A stretch of DNA of 27,971 bases from Flavobacteriaceae bacterium (GCA_013001365.1 JABDMQ010000038.1:1-27971), one strand, 5' to 3'. Numbered from the stretch's first letter, positions 16,448 through 24,501 are shown. The notes: a model not told the origin generated them from the letters alone. Program-made: numbers and translations.

Positions 16448-16524
16448 TAATATGTTGCGCGGTGGGGGTTATTGTTACAATTTTTCACTAAATTAGTGAT
16501 AATTAACTGTAAAATATAATCACA
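16448..16524 (+). promoter_or_regulatory. Conserved leader of the first repeat-protein gene
   Basis: The 54 bases before the ATG match the 54 bases before the second repeat-protein gene (17172-17225) at 42 positions, ungapped, including TAATTAACTGTAAAA- and AATCACA just before ATGGG. An additional TAATATGTT block is found 75-77 bases upstream in both. A promoter must lie here. Candidate -7 elements are TACAATTT (16476-16483) or TAAATTAG (16489-16496), but neither is a perfect consensus. Confidence 0.6.
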
Positions 16525-16968
16525 ATGGGAAAACAAACAAAAGAAGTACGTGGTAGTGCCAAGCCAACAGGAAAACCTGGAGCGAGCATCAAGCCGACAG
16601 GTAAACCAGGGCCAAGCATCAAACCAACAGGTAAACCTGGAGCGAGCATCAAGCCGACAGGTAAACCAGGGCCAAGCATCAAGCCAACGGGGAAACCTGG
16701 AGCGAGCATCAAGCCGACAGGAAAGCCAGGGCCAAGCATCAAACCGACAGGTAAACCTGGGGCAAGCATCAAGCCAACAGGAAAACCAGGGCCAAGCATC
16801 AAACCGACAGGAAAACCTGGAGCGAGCATCAAGCCAACTGGAAAACCAGGGCCTAGTATCAAGCCAACGGGGAAACCTGGAGCAAGTATCAAGCCAACAG
16901 GGAAACCAGGGCCTAGTATTAAGCCAACTGGAAAGCCTGGACCTAGTATTAAGCCTACGGGTAAATAA
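16525..16968 (+). CDS. Lysine/proline-rich repeat protein, 13 copies of a 10-residue unit
   Basis: A 147-residue protein almost entirely built of the unit KPTGKPG-(A/P)-SI. A 12-residue head (MGKQTKEVRGSA) is followed by 13 full units and a final KPTGK. The A and P versions strictly alternate six times, making a 20-residue higher-order repeat, and the last full unit is the P form. It is strongly basic with no acidic residue after the head. It has no signal peptide, membrane helix, Cys or aromatic residue, so it is probably disordered and cytosolic. The plus-strand frame is supported because the leader and the first 12 residues recur in the non-expanded paralogue at 17226, and because a strong terminator follows. 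It lies back-to-back with the caspase/TIR operon, 109 bases from that operon's first ATG. Function unknown; the Gly spacing is not collagen-like. Confidence 0.75.
   Translation: MGKQTKEVRGSAKPTGKPGASIKPTGKPGPSIKPTGKPGASIKPTGKPGPSIKPTGKPGASIKPTGKPGPSIKPTGKPGASIKPTGKPGPSIKPTGKPGASIKPTGKPGPSIKPTGKPGASIKPTGKPGPSIKPTGKPGPSIKPTGK
16561..16950 (+). repeat. Tandem repeat: 13 x 30 bp, organised as 6 x 60 bp plus one
   Basis: Units of the type AAGCCAACAGGAAAACCTGG-(AGCG or GCCA)-GCATC follow each other without spacers. Synonymous differences (ACA/ACG/ACT for Thr, GGA/GGT/GGG for Gly) keep the protein unit constant while DNA copies differ, which suggests selection on the peptide. Confidence 0.95.
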
Positions 16969-16996
16969 ATCAGGTCTTTAACTTCAACAATTAATT

Positions 16997-17038
16997 CTCA
17001 TTTCAAGATTATAGGGATGAATCTTGAAATGAGTTTTT
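16997..17038 (+). terminator. Rho-independent terminator after the first repeat-protein gene
   Basis: A perfect 14-bp stem (CTCATTTCAAGATT with AATCTTGAAATGAG), a nine-base loop, then TTTTTAT. A degenerate copy of the right arm recurs after the second paralogue (17407-17419). Confidence 0.92.
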
Positions 17039-17150
17039 ATTTGCACCTTCTACATTTTCCCAATGCACGATTCCGATGGCTAGAATTTTATCACTACCAT
17101 CGCGTATTACAACTGAACTAAGCAACATTTCGAGCTGATGTTTTTGCTAA

Positions 17151-17225
17151 TAATATGTTATTTATAGAGTTTTAATTACGATTTTTTACTAAATTGAAGA
17201 ATATTAACTGTAAAAAACAATCACA
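17151..17225 (+). promoter_or_regulatory. Conserved leader of the second repeat-protein gene
   Basis: Counterpart of the leader at 16448-16524. TAATATGTT opens the block (17151) and ATTAACTGTAAAAAACAATCACA precedes the ATG (only the shared core is quoted in part: ATTAACTGTAAAA). The preceding 17041-17150 has no recognisable gene or signal. Confidence 0.55.
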
Positions 17226-17372
17226 ATGGGTAGAGAAGAAGAAGAAGTTGGTGGAAGCATTAAGCCAACCGGACAATTCAATGAAGACATGGATCCAACA
17301 GGAAAGGATGTTGGAGGAAGCATTAAGCCAACAGGAAAACCTGGGCCAAGTATTAAGCCAACTGGTAAATAA
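17226..17372 (+). CDS. 48-residue paralogue of the repeat protein (not expanded)
   Basis: A short gene starting MGREEEEVGGSIKPTG and ending GKPGPSIKPTGK, 48 residues in all. The start has the same layout as the 147-residue neighbour (MG-K/R-xxx-EV-x-GS-x-KPTG) and the last 12 residues are identical to that protein's ending. In between it has a diverged, more acidic unit, QFNEDMDPTGKDVGGSIKPTG. Leader and terminator remnants are also shared, so the gene arose by duplication of a whole expression unit, with tandem expansion in one copy or contraction in the other. It is too short for most gene callers. No signal peptide, no Cys. Function unknown. Confidence 0.65.
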   Translation: MGREEEEVGGSIKPTGQFNEDMDPTGKDVGGSIKPTGKPGPSIKPTGK

Positions 17373-17502
17373 CTAAAGGTCAATTGCTTTTCATCATTGA
17401 ATTAGTATCTTGAAATGAGACTTTTATAATTCCCCTAAAAATTAAATTTCATGTTTCTTGATGTATAGGAATTAATTTTTGAATCAAAATTAGTTCCCTG
17501 GA

Positions 17503-17532
17503 TTGGTATTGCCTTATTTTATCGTAAATTGG
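17503..17532 (+). promoter_or_regulatory. Probable promoter for the EF-hand gene
   Basis: TTG (17503-17505) and TAAATTGG (17525-17532, 7 of 8 to TAnnTTTG) are 19 bases apart. They would give a start about 20 bases before the ATG at 17560. This argues against a TTG start codon at 17503 for the gene. Confidence 0.5.
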
Positions 17533-17559
17533 AATAGCAAACATTTAAAATTTTTGAGC

Positions 17560-17835
17560 ATGGCTTCAAAGAAAAAGATTCTTCGGAAAATTCAGATTCT
17601 AATTATAAATCATTACGAAACCCCTGAAGAGGCCTTTGATTTCTTTGATAAGAACGGTAATGGAACCCTTACCAAAAGAGAGATATATAAACTACTGAAA
17701 CAAGCTGAGATCAATGGCTTCATAAGAGGTATTGTTACATCAAAGCTTATTGAGGGCTATGATAAGGATGGAGATGATCTTATCAATTGGAAAGAGTTCA
17801 GGTCTGCGGTCAAAGAAATAAATAAGTCGACATAA
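17560..17835 (+). CDS. Small two-EF-hand calcium-binding protein
   Basis: A 91-residue protein with two canonical EF-hand loops: DKNGNGTLTKRE (residues 30-41) and DKDGDDLINWKE (68-79). Each has Asp/Asn at positions 1, 3 and 5 and Glu at position 12, and the helices on both sides are visible. This is a calmodulin-like EF-hand pair. There is no signal peptide (MASKKKILRKIQILIINHYE is basic and soluble), so it is likely a cytosolic calcium sensor or buffer. I chose the ATG at 17560 rather than an in-frame TTG at 17503, because the latter coincides with a promoter element. It ends 4 bases before the convergent GntP gene. It may be related to the neighbouring caspase/TIR block, but only by position. 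Confidence 0.8.
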   Translation: MASKKKILRKIQILIINHYETPEEAFDFFDKNGNGTLTKREIYKLLKQAEINGFIRGIVTSKLIEGYDKDGDDLINWKEFRSAVKEINKST

Positions 17836-17839
17836 AAAC

Positions 17840-19180
17840 CTAAAAAAAGAAGTTTAAAAGCAATGCCATCGTAAATCCTGTTAAGGCTAATATTGTAGTC
17901 ATCACAGTCAATGACTTAAAAGTCTGTTTTTCCGTAAGTCCTAAATACTGATTCACTAACCAAAATCCACTATCATTTACATGCGATAGTATTGTTGCAC
18001 CCGATGCGATTGAAATTACAATGCACCCTAATTCTGGCCCACTAAAAGAACTTTCTGATAGTAATGGAGAAACTAATCCAGCTGCTGTTATCATGGCGAC
18101 TGTTGCAGACCCTTGAATAACTCTTATAATTGCCGCTGCGATAAAAGCAAAAATGATAATTGGCATACCTAGGTTAGCCATAAGTTCAGCAATTACTTTT
18201 CCTGCTCCCGTGTCAACTAATACTTGTTTAAAAACGCCACCTGCTCCGGTCAATAAAATAATCACGCCTGCCGGCGCCAATGATTTCGTAGAAATATCAA
18301 GTAATTGCTTTTTAGTATATCCCTTTCTAATTCCTAATAAATACCATGCTAGCAAATTTGCAATAATCAAAGCAGCGAAGGGATGCCCCAAGAATTCAAA
18401 TAGCGCTGCAAGACCTTCGTAATTCTCAGCGAGATACAAATTGGCCTTGAACGTGGTATTCACCAAGATCATGATGATTGGGATCGCTATAATTGAAATG
18501 ACCAATCCAACATGTGGCAATTTTAATTTTTCATCCTTGGTTGACTCAAGTTTTGGGGCCTCAATATGAATACGCTTCGAAATATATTTCCCGAAAAGTA
18601 TACCACTAACTATGACAGTCGGAATACCGGCAATAAACCCTATCAATATTACCCAACCTAATTGAGCACCAATGATATCTGCTACTGCAACGGGTCCAGG
18701 AGTCGGCGGAATAAAGGCATGCGTTGTTGCTAATCCAGCCAAAAGAGGAATAGCATATAATAGCAACGACTTTCTGGTTTGTCTTTGCAAGGCATAAATA
18801 ACTGGAACAAGGATAATAAATGCCACATCGAAAAAAACAGGTATTGCAATAACAAAACCTGATATTGCAAGTGCTGAAGGTGCACGTTCTACTCCAAATT
18901 TTCTGATCATGAAATTCACTATGGCATTTGTTCCTCCAGAATGCTCTAAAATAGACCCCAAAATAGCACCGAGACCTACTACGGTTGCCACAAACCCTAA
19001 GGTTCCTGCCATACCCTTTTGTATGGTCTGGATGACTTCAATGCCATTAAGTCCAGCAAGCAAGCCCACAATTATGCTCGCAATTAATAGTGATAAGAAG
19101 GCTTGAATCCTGAAATAAAGTACCAGAATTAATAATACCGCAATACCAGCAAAAACCGAAAGAAGCAGTGTTGTTGTCAT
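17840..19180 (-). CDS. GntP-family gluconate permease
   Basis: A 446-residue integral membrane protein with about 12 hydrophobic helices, of the GntP gluconate:H+ symporter family. Characteristic segments are LGFVATVVGLGAILGSILEHSGG near the N-terminus (positions about 40-62, quoted in part: VGLGAILGSILEHSGG), FVIAIPVFFDVAFIILVP, HAFIPPTPGPVAVADIIGA, TGAGGVFKQVLVDTGAGK and GSATVAMITAAGL with HVNDSGFWLV. The last five are hallmark GntP motifs. It is the last gene of the gluconate operon, 7 bases after gnd, which supports gluconate or a related sugar acid as substrate. Confidence 0.93.
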   Translation of the reverse strand: MTTTLLLSVFAGIAVLLILVLYFRIQAFLSLLIASIIVGLLAGLNGIEVIQTIQKGMAGTLGFVATVVGLGAILGSILEHSGGTNAIVNFMIRKFGVERAPSALAISGFVIAIPVFFDVAFIILVPVIYALQRQTRKSLLLYAIPLLAGLATTHAFIPPTPGPVAVADIIGAQLGWVILIGFIAGIPTVIVSGILFGKYISKRIHIEAPKLESTKDEKLKLPHVGLVISIIAIPIIMILVNTTFKANLYLAENYEGLAALFEFLGHPFAALIIANLLAWYLLGIRKGYTKKQLLDISTKSLAPAGVIILLTGAGGVFKQVLVDTGAGKVIAELMANLGMPIIIFAFIAAAIIRVIQGSATVAMITAAGLVSPLLSESSFSGPELGCIVISIASGATILSHVNDSGFWLVNQYLGLTEKQTFKSLTVMTTILALTGFTMALLLNFFF

Positions 19181-19187
19181 AATTGAA

Positions 19188-20591
19188 TTATTTCGACCAT
19201 TCAGTATGGTGAGACGGTCCCTCTGGGTCGTCTTTTAATTTATAAGTATGTGCACCAAAAAAATCTCGTTGCGCTTGTATTAAATTGCCAACACCATCGG
19301 CCTGGGTTATAGCATTAATATAATTCAAGCTTTCTGAAAGGCAAGGAATTGGAAAACTTCCTTGTAGTGCTCCTGAAACAGTTCTTTTCAAGTCGGTATA
19401 GTTCATTTTTACCTGATCGAACATCAGCGTATTCTCGATCAGTGAGGAATCTTTTTCTAGATTATTTGCCAGTTTAATCATAAGCTTTGATGCAATGATA
19501 CATCCATTGGTCCAAACTTTAGCAACATTTTTCAAGTCAATATTCCAACTGTAGGATTTAGATGCTGATTCAATTAACATAAACCCTTGAATGTGGTTTA
19601 CGATTCGAGCTAATTTATACGCATGTTTTATTGAATTAAGATCAAGTGGTTCTGCGTCTCTTTTCAATTCAATTTCTTTCGAGATTTTTACCCTTGTTTC
19701 TTTTAGTGAAGAAATGAATCTTGCATTTAGAGCTGCCGTACTCATTGTAAATGGAACGCCCAATTCGGCAGCAGCCATACTTGTCCATGCACCTGTGCCT
19801 TTGTGCGAAGCCTGGTCCAGTATTGAATCCAAGACATAGTCATCACCTGTTTTTTTCTTTAATATAATCGCTGTGCTTTCTAGTAAATAATTCTGTATTT
19901 CAGACCTGTTCCAATCAGTTAAAATTTCTGATATGTTATTCGGATCTATTTTATTGATGTATCGGAGAATGGAATATATTTCAGCGATCAATTGCATTTC
20001 AGCATATTCAATTCCGTTGTGCACCATCTTCACAAAATGACCTGCACCTTCATTGCCAATAAATCGACAGCATGGATTCCCTTCATAATCCTTGGCAGCT
20101 ATTTCCTTTAAATAATGTTCTATTTTCGAGTAGGCCTGTTGATCGCACCCAGGCATTAAAGATGGACCTTTAAGCGCACCCTCTTCTCCTCCTGACACAC
20201 CCATACCAACAAATTGAACATGAGCTTCACTAAGCTTATTCTTGCGTCGATTTGTGGCTTTGTAATGAGAATTACCTCCATCGATCAATATGTCATTAGG
20301 TTGTATGAAGTCAAGTAGATCGGATATAACTGAATCTATAGCTTCACCGGCGTTGACCATGATCAATATTTTTCTTGGCGTCTCTAGAGATGACACAAAT
20401 TTTTCCAGATCATCGAAGCTTTGGCAAATTCTTAATTCATCATGAACTTTAATGAATTCTTTGGCTACATTTTCCTCTTTGCCACTAACATGCCTATTGA
20501 ACAATGATAGATTGAAGCCTTTGCTTGAAAAATTCCTAGCAAGGCTTTTACCCATTACTCCTAATCCTATGATTCCAAATTCGCTTTTCAA
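19188..20591 (-). CDS. gnd: 6-phosphogluconate dehydrogenase, decarboxylating
   Basis: A 467-residue cytosolic enzyme that oxidises and decarboxylates 6-phosphogluconate to ribulose-5-phosphate with NADP or NAD. The Rossmann motif GLGVMGKSLARN sits at the N-terminus (residues 9-20). MGVSGGEEGALKGPSLMPG and GAGHFVKMVHNGIEYAEMQ contain the substrate-binding and catalytic Lys/Asn residues, and the C-terminus ends with FFGAHTYKLKDDPEG then HTEW, as in the long (about 470 aa) bacterial Gnd type. It overlaps gluconokinase by 4 bases (ATGA), so the kinase and dehydrogenase are translationally coupled. Confidence 0.96.
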   Translation of the reverse strand: MKSEFGIIGLGVMGKSLARNFSSKGFNLSLFNRHVSGKEENVAKEFIKVHDELRICQSFDDLEKFVSSLETPRKILIMVNAGEAIDSVISDLLDFIQPNDILIDGGNSHYKATNRRKNKLSEAHVQFVGMGVSGGEEGALKGPSLMPGCDQQAYSKIEHYLKEIAAKDYEGNPCCRFIGNEGAGHFVKMVHNGIEYAEMQLIAEIYSILRYINKIDPNNISEILTDWNRSEIQNYLLESTAIILKKKTGDDYVLDSILDQASHKGTGAWTSMAAAELGVPFTMSTAALNARFISSLKETRVKISKEIELKRDAEPLDLNSIKHAYKLARIVNHIQGFMLIESASKSYSWNIDLKNVAKVWTNGCIIASKLMIKLANNLEKDSSLIENTLMFDQVKMNYTDLKRTVSGALQGSFPIPCLSESLNYINAITQADGVGNLIQAQRDFFGAHTYKLKDDPEGPSHHTEWSK

Positions 20592-21079
20592 GAATGTAAT
20601 TCTTTAAGTATGATATCGACCAATTCCTCAGCCGTTTTTTCGATATCTAAATGTAGCCCATATTCAGGTATTTCGAGCACATCGTATTGCGATTGTAGCA
20701 AATTAGAAGGCATGAAATGGTCAGAACGTGATGAAATTCTCCTTCTGATTATTTCCTGGGATCCCTTTAGGACTATCCAATAATCAGATGGTTCAATATT
20801 CCTTCTGAGTATTTTACGATAAGATTCTTTAAGTGCGGAACAAGCAATAATGGCACCTGACTTTTGAGCACGTTCGTGAGCAAGCAAATTTAGGTTAAAT
20901 AGCCACTGTTGTCTGTCTTCATCAGTTAAAGGTATTCCAGACGACATTTTATTGATGTTCGATTCTGGATGAAAATCGTCGCCATCAAAAAATGGAATCC
21001 CTGTTTTTTCTGACAATAAATTCCCGACTGTACTTTTACCGCAACCAGATACTCCCATGACGAAAATTATTCGACTCAT
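20588..21079 (-). CDS. gntK: Gluconokinase
   Basis: A 163-residue P-loop kinase that phosphorylates D-gluconate to 6-phosphogluconate. FVMGVSGCGKSTVGNLLSEK is the Walker A region (residues 6-25). FFDGDDFHPESNINKMSSG and PLTDEDRQQWL are the family signatures for gluconate and Mg binding, and ACSALKESYRKILR is the lid-side motif. Length is typical for the GntK/IdnK class. It starts 1 base after the stop of the upstream amidohydrolase and overlaps gnd, so it is in the middle of one operon with GntP last. Confidence 0.95.
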   Translation of the reverse strand: MSRIIFVMGVSGCGKSTVGNLLSEKTGIPFFDGDDFHPESNINKMSSGIPLTDEDRQQWLFNLNLLAHERAQKSGAIIACSALKESYRKILRRNIEPSDYWIVLKGSQEIIRRRISSRSDHFMPSNLLQSQYDVLEIPEYGLHLDIEKTAEELVDIILKELHS

Positions 21080-21080
21080 A

Positions 21081-24000
21081 TTAATTATGCCCTAAATGAC
21101 AACCACATCCAGGCACCGTAAAACTCTGGCTTTCTTCATGCCATTTAAAAGCTTGGTTGTATTTGTTGTTTTCCCAATAAAATGAAGTCCTTGATTTAGG
21201 ATTATTGCCAATTTCATTCATGGTTTCAGTGTCGTACAAGCGTCCATTTACCATCGTGTAATTAACCGTTTCCGTATTTTGGATGTCATCCAGAGGGTTT
21301 TTGTCAAGCACGATCAGGTCTGCCAATTTCCCTTCTTTCAGAGATCCTATGTCATTTCCCGCGCCGATGTATTCGGCACCATTTATAGTGGCTGCTTTTA
21401 AGGCCTCCATATTGGTCATGCCGCCTTGCACGAACATCCACAATTCCCAATGAGCAGCAAGACCTTGCAATTGCCCATGTGCACCAAGATTTACCTTAAC
21501 GCCCATATCGGTCAATGCTTTACAAGTTTCAGCAGTCAGGATATGACCGTTCTTATATTCTTCATCTGGCACTTTTGTAACATGTCTTGATCTAGCATCA
21601 ATAATTCCTCTTGGTGTATATTTCAATAATTTTTGGTTTTTCCATACATCGTCATTCTGGTAGAAGTAGTATTCTCCATTAAGACCAGCATAATTGACAA
21701 CCAATGTAGGAGTGTAACCAGTATTACTATTACTCCACAGCTCTTTAATGTCTTTGTATACGGGCGCCACTGGTATATTATGCTCGACTCCTGTATGGCC
21801 ATCCATGATCATGGTCATATTATGATAAAATGTTGAACCACCTTCTGGAACTACGAATATGCCTTCTTCACGTGCCGCTTGAATAACTTGTTGACGCTGT
21901 TCTCGTCGAGGTTGGTTATAACTTTTTACGGATAATGCCCCAAAAGCTTTTGTCCTGCGCACTGCTGAACGTGCATCTTCTAAGTTATTGATGACCGCCT
22001 TGAAATCACCATCAGCACCATAAAGGATGAATCCAGTAGAGTAGAGGCGTGGACCAACCATGGTCCCGTTCTTAATTAGTTCAGACATCGCGAATATTGA
22101 TTCGCTATTGGCTGAGGGGTCATGAGATGTTGTGACACCAAATGCTAAATTAGCATAGAACTGCCAATGCTTTTGAGTCGTTATACCACTTCTAAAGCCT
22201 CCTACATGTGCATGTGCATCAACAATTCCAGGCATAATGGTCTTTCCTGCAACATCGTAGACTTTCGCATTTGAAGGAATGTTCATTGATGAAGTTCCAA
22301 TCGATTCGATCTTGTTGCCCTTAACGATTAACGTACCGTTTTCAATCACCTTGTCGCCATCCATTGTTATGATTCTAGCACCTTTAAAAGCAACTGTACC
22401 TGATGGTTTATCTGTTTTAGAAGTCAGGTTTATTTTCACTCCTTTTTCTGTAATAGGAGGTATGCTATCAGGTGAATTCTTCAAGAATGTGAACCGCGTT
22501 GAAATAGGATTAGAAAAGTATTCATCACCATTGGTCCAATTTATTTGGTCACTATTTCTAGACCAATGAATATTGATCCCTGCATCTTTTGAGACTTGAG
22601 ATACTGGAACATATGCAGTTTTATTATCCAAATTCAACGTTTTGCCAGACTGGGGCAATGGTGATATGTAAACTTTATGAAGATGAGAAAATGCAATCCA
22701 TTTATTGTCAGGACTTGGCACTAAACGATTAGCGTATTTGGATTTTACATGTACTTTTGAGTCCTTTCCATTGAGGTCAACACTCTTAAGTTCCTTCGTC
22801 AGGTTACCGAAAAAGACACCACCCTTTTGATATATGATCCGATCATTGTTCTTGCTAAAAACCGGGTACTGACCTTCTCTGACTACAAATTTTTCATTAC
22901 CACCAGAAGCATTCATGGTATATATACCTGGATCCTTGGCAAATGTTCGCCCTTGGTCGCCGTTCCCACCTTCTTTAACATAAACGATTTTTTTTCCATC
23001 TCTCGAAAATGAAGGCATGCGGTAGCTTCCTTTTTTGCTAGAGAGTTTTGTCGGATTTCCTCCTTTTGATGAAACTTTATGAACAGCTCCTAGATTTTGA
23101 TCATTCCATGACACATAGACAATTTGGCTTCCGTCCGGTGAATAGGAGGGTTCAAATTCGAAGTCCGTACCTGATGTCAATCTCTTTGGAGTGCCGTTTG
23201 GCAGTTTCTTGGTCCATATATAACCAAGTGCATTAAAGGCCATGGTCTTTCCATCAGGCGATGTGGTGGCATGACGAATGACTTTTGCATCAAAGGAATC
23301 TGGTGACACTGGTGTATCAAATTCCAGAGCTTTGGCGATCTTGATGGTTGCTTCAGCTTGAAATGGAATATTCGTTACCTGAAGGGTATTGATATTCACT
23401 TTATGGATTTTTCCGCCAGCCCAAAACACGATATCTTGGTTGTTGGGCATCCAACTAAAATTTGGATAGACTCCAAATATAGCCCAAGCCTCTTGTTGGT
23501 CTTTATTGAGCTTATCATAAACTGGCCACTCTTCACCAGTTTCAAGATCATGGATATATAGAACGGTTTTTGTCCGCACACGTTTTACGAAGGCCAGTTT
23601 TTTTCCATCACGTGAAACTTGCGGACGTGCTGCACCACCTGGACCACCTGTTATAGTGGTAGTTTTGCCAGATTCCATATCATAACGTTTTATAACATAG
23701 ATTTGTTTGTTTGGATCCTTATTATACTGGAAAAATCCTCCTGAGTACATATCTTCGCTATAGTATAAATACTTTCCGTCAGGTGATGCAGAAGGTTCAT
23801 TGACATCTTGCTGGTCGTTCTTTCTTTTAGTTAGCTGAAGGCCTTTGCCACCGGTCTTATGATACATCCACATTTCACCAGCGCCTAATGACCGTTGTGA
23901 AGTAAAGTGTTTTCTAGCGATGAGATAATTTCCATCAACCGTCCAAATACCATTGTTCAAGAGTCTGAAGCTTTCTTTAGTGACTTGTTTGGCATTGGTC

Positions 24001-24362
24001 CCATCAATATCCATCGTCCATATATTATCGCCGCCACCAGCATCGCTCGTAAAAGAAAGTCTTGTTCCGTCAGGGCTAAATCGAGGTTGAATTTCAAACG
24101 GCAACCCTTCGCGAAGCAACTTGGCTTTGCCACCGGTAGAAGGCATAATATAAATATCGCCTAACAAATCGAATGCGATCTTGGAACCATCAGGACTCAC
24201 ATCAAGATTCATCCAAGTGCCTTCGTCGGTAATTAATTTATGTTCTTTGAAATCCCATTCCCCTTCAGGATTAGAAACATCCCACTTGGCTTTTTTTTCT
24301 TGAGCATGACCACTTGATATCATGAACAAAGAGATTAGCGCAAAGGACTTTAAATACTGCAT
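21081..24362 (-). CDS. Exported TolB-like beta-propeller / amidohydrolase fusion
   Basis: A 1093-residue protein with a signal peptide (MQYLKSFALISLFMISSGHA, then QEKKAKW). Residues from about 45 to 640 carry repeated WD40-like TolB/PD40 blades, for example LDVSPDGSKIAFDLLGDIYIM, RFSPDGTRLSFTSDAGG and TSPDGKTMAFNALGYIWTK. From about 665 onward is an amidohydrolase (imidazolonepropionase-type) domain: GKTIMPGIVDAHAHVGG with the metal HxH near 717, VKSYNQPRREQRQQV, GHTGVEHNIPV, and LGAHGQLQGLAAHWELWMF, ending GSLKEGKLADLIVLDKNPL. The usual late catalytic Asp ('GTDS') is not evident: the corresponding stretch reads LGAHGQ. The substrate is unknown, possibly a peptide or cyclic amide. It is first in the gluconate operon, one base from gntK. 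Confidence 0.88.
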   Translation of the reverse strand: MQYLKSFALISLFMISSGHAQEKKAKWDVSNPEGEWDFKEHKLITDEGTWMNLDVSPDGSKIAFDLLGDIYIMPSTGGKAKLLREGLPFEIQPRFSPDGTRLSFTSDAGGGDNIWTMDIDGTNAKQVTKESFRLLNNGIWTVDGNYLIARKHFTSQRSLGAGEMWMYHKTGGKGLQLTKRKNDQQDVNEPSASPDGKYLYYSEDMYSGGFFQYNKDPNKQIYVIKRYDMESGKTTTITGGPGGAARPQVSRDGKKLAFVKRVRTKTVLYIHDLETGEEWPVYDKLNKDQQEAWAIFGVYPNFSWMPNNQDIVFWAGGKIHKVNINTLQVTNIPFQAEATIKIAKALEFDTPVSPDSFDAKVIRHATTSPDGKTMAFNALGYIWTKKLPNGTPKRLTSGTDFEFEPSYSPDGSQIVYVSWNDQNLGAVHKVSSKGGNPTKLSSKKGSYRMPSFSRDGKKIVYVKEGGNGDQGRTFAKDPGIYTMNASGGNEKFVVREGQYPVFSKNNDRIIYQKGGVFFGNLTKELKSVDLNGKDSKVHVKSKYANRLVPSPDNKWIAFSHLHKVYISPLPQSGKTLNLDNKTAYVPVSQVSKDAGINIHWSRNSDQINWTNGDEYFSNPISTRFTFLKNSPDSIPPITEKGVKINLTSKTDKPSGTVAFKGARIITMDGDKVIENGTLIVKGNKIESIGTSSMNIPSNAKVYDVAGKTIMPGIVDAHAHVGGFRSGITTQKHWQFYANLAFGVTTSHDPSANSESIFAMSELIKNGTMVGPRLYSTGFILYGADGDFKAVINNLEDARSAVRRTKAFGALSVKSYNQPRREQRQQVIQAAREEGIFVVPEGGSTFYHNMTMIMDGHTGVEHNIPVAPVYKDIKELWSNSNTGYTPTLVVNYAGLNGEYYFYQNDDVWKNQKLLKYTPRGIIDARSRHVTKVPDEEYKNGHILTAETCKALTDMGVKVNLGAHGQLQGLAAHWELWMFVQGGMTNMEALKAATINGAEYIGAGNDIGSLKEGKLADLIVLDKNPLDDIQNTETVNYTMVNGRLYDTETMNEIGNNPKSRTSFYWENNKYNQAFKWHEESQSFTVPGCGCHLGHN

Positions 24363-24388
24363 TTTCGATGATTTATTGATTAGTTCGA

Positions 24389-24396
24389 GAAAGATA
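24389..24396 (-). promoter_or_regulatory. Possible -7 element for the amidohydrolase/gluconate operon
   Basis: TATCTTTC on the minus strand matches TAnnTTTG at 7 of 8 positions, 27 bases upstream of the ATG at 24362. No well-spaced TTG is present, so regulation by an activator is possible. No GntR-type or LacI-type regulator gene is in the window. Confidence 0.35.
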
Positions 24397-24433
24397 CAGA
24401 TTATTTCAATATTCCATAATTATTCAACGGCAC

Positions 24434-24464
24434 AAAAAAACCCGATTCAAATTGAATCGGGTTT
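24434..24464 (-). terminator. Rho-independent terminator after rplT
   Basis: Minus-strand stem AAACCCGATTCAA / TTGAATCGGGTTT followed by TTTTTGTG. It closes the thrS-infC-rpmI-rplT operon and separates it from the gluconate operon. Confidence 0.9.
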
Positions 24465-24501
24465 CCAAGAGCGAAATATGTTTTACAATTAAGGCAAGGC
24501 C

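Noticed and set aside
16503..16892. Minus-strand frame with a 10-residue GFPVGLMLAP-type repeat opposite the repeat gene
   Set aside because: It is the mirror of the plus-strand repeats. Only the plus frame has the conserved leader, head and C-terminus seen in the 48-residue paralogue, and the downstream terminator.
16561..16950. CRISPR-like array, because of the regular 30-bp repeats
   Set aside because: Units are directly adjacent with no spacers, they translate into a constant peptide, and no cas gene is present.
16525..16968. Collagen-like protein
   Set aside because: Gly does not occur at every third position (KPTGKPGASI), so a collagen triple helix is not expected.
16525..17372. Multi-core RiPP precursor peptides
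   Set aside because: No ATP-grasp, radical-SAM, YcaO, LanM or dedicated protease/transporter gene is adjacent, the core has no Cys, and there is no leader-core boundary. The caspase could in principle act on them, but nothing in the sequence shows it.
17503..17559. TTG start extending the EF-hand protein by 19 residues
   Set aside because: The TTG coincides with a -33 element 19 bases from a TAAATTGG -7 box, and ATG at 17560 gives a sensible N-terminus.
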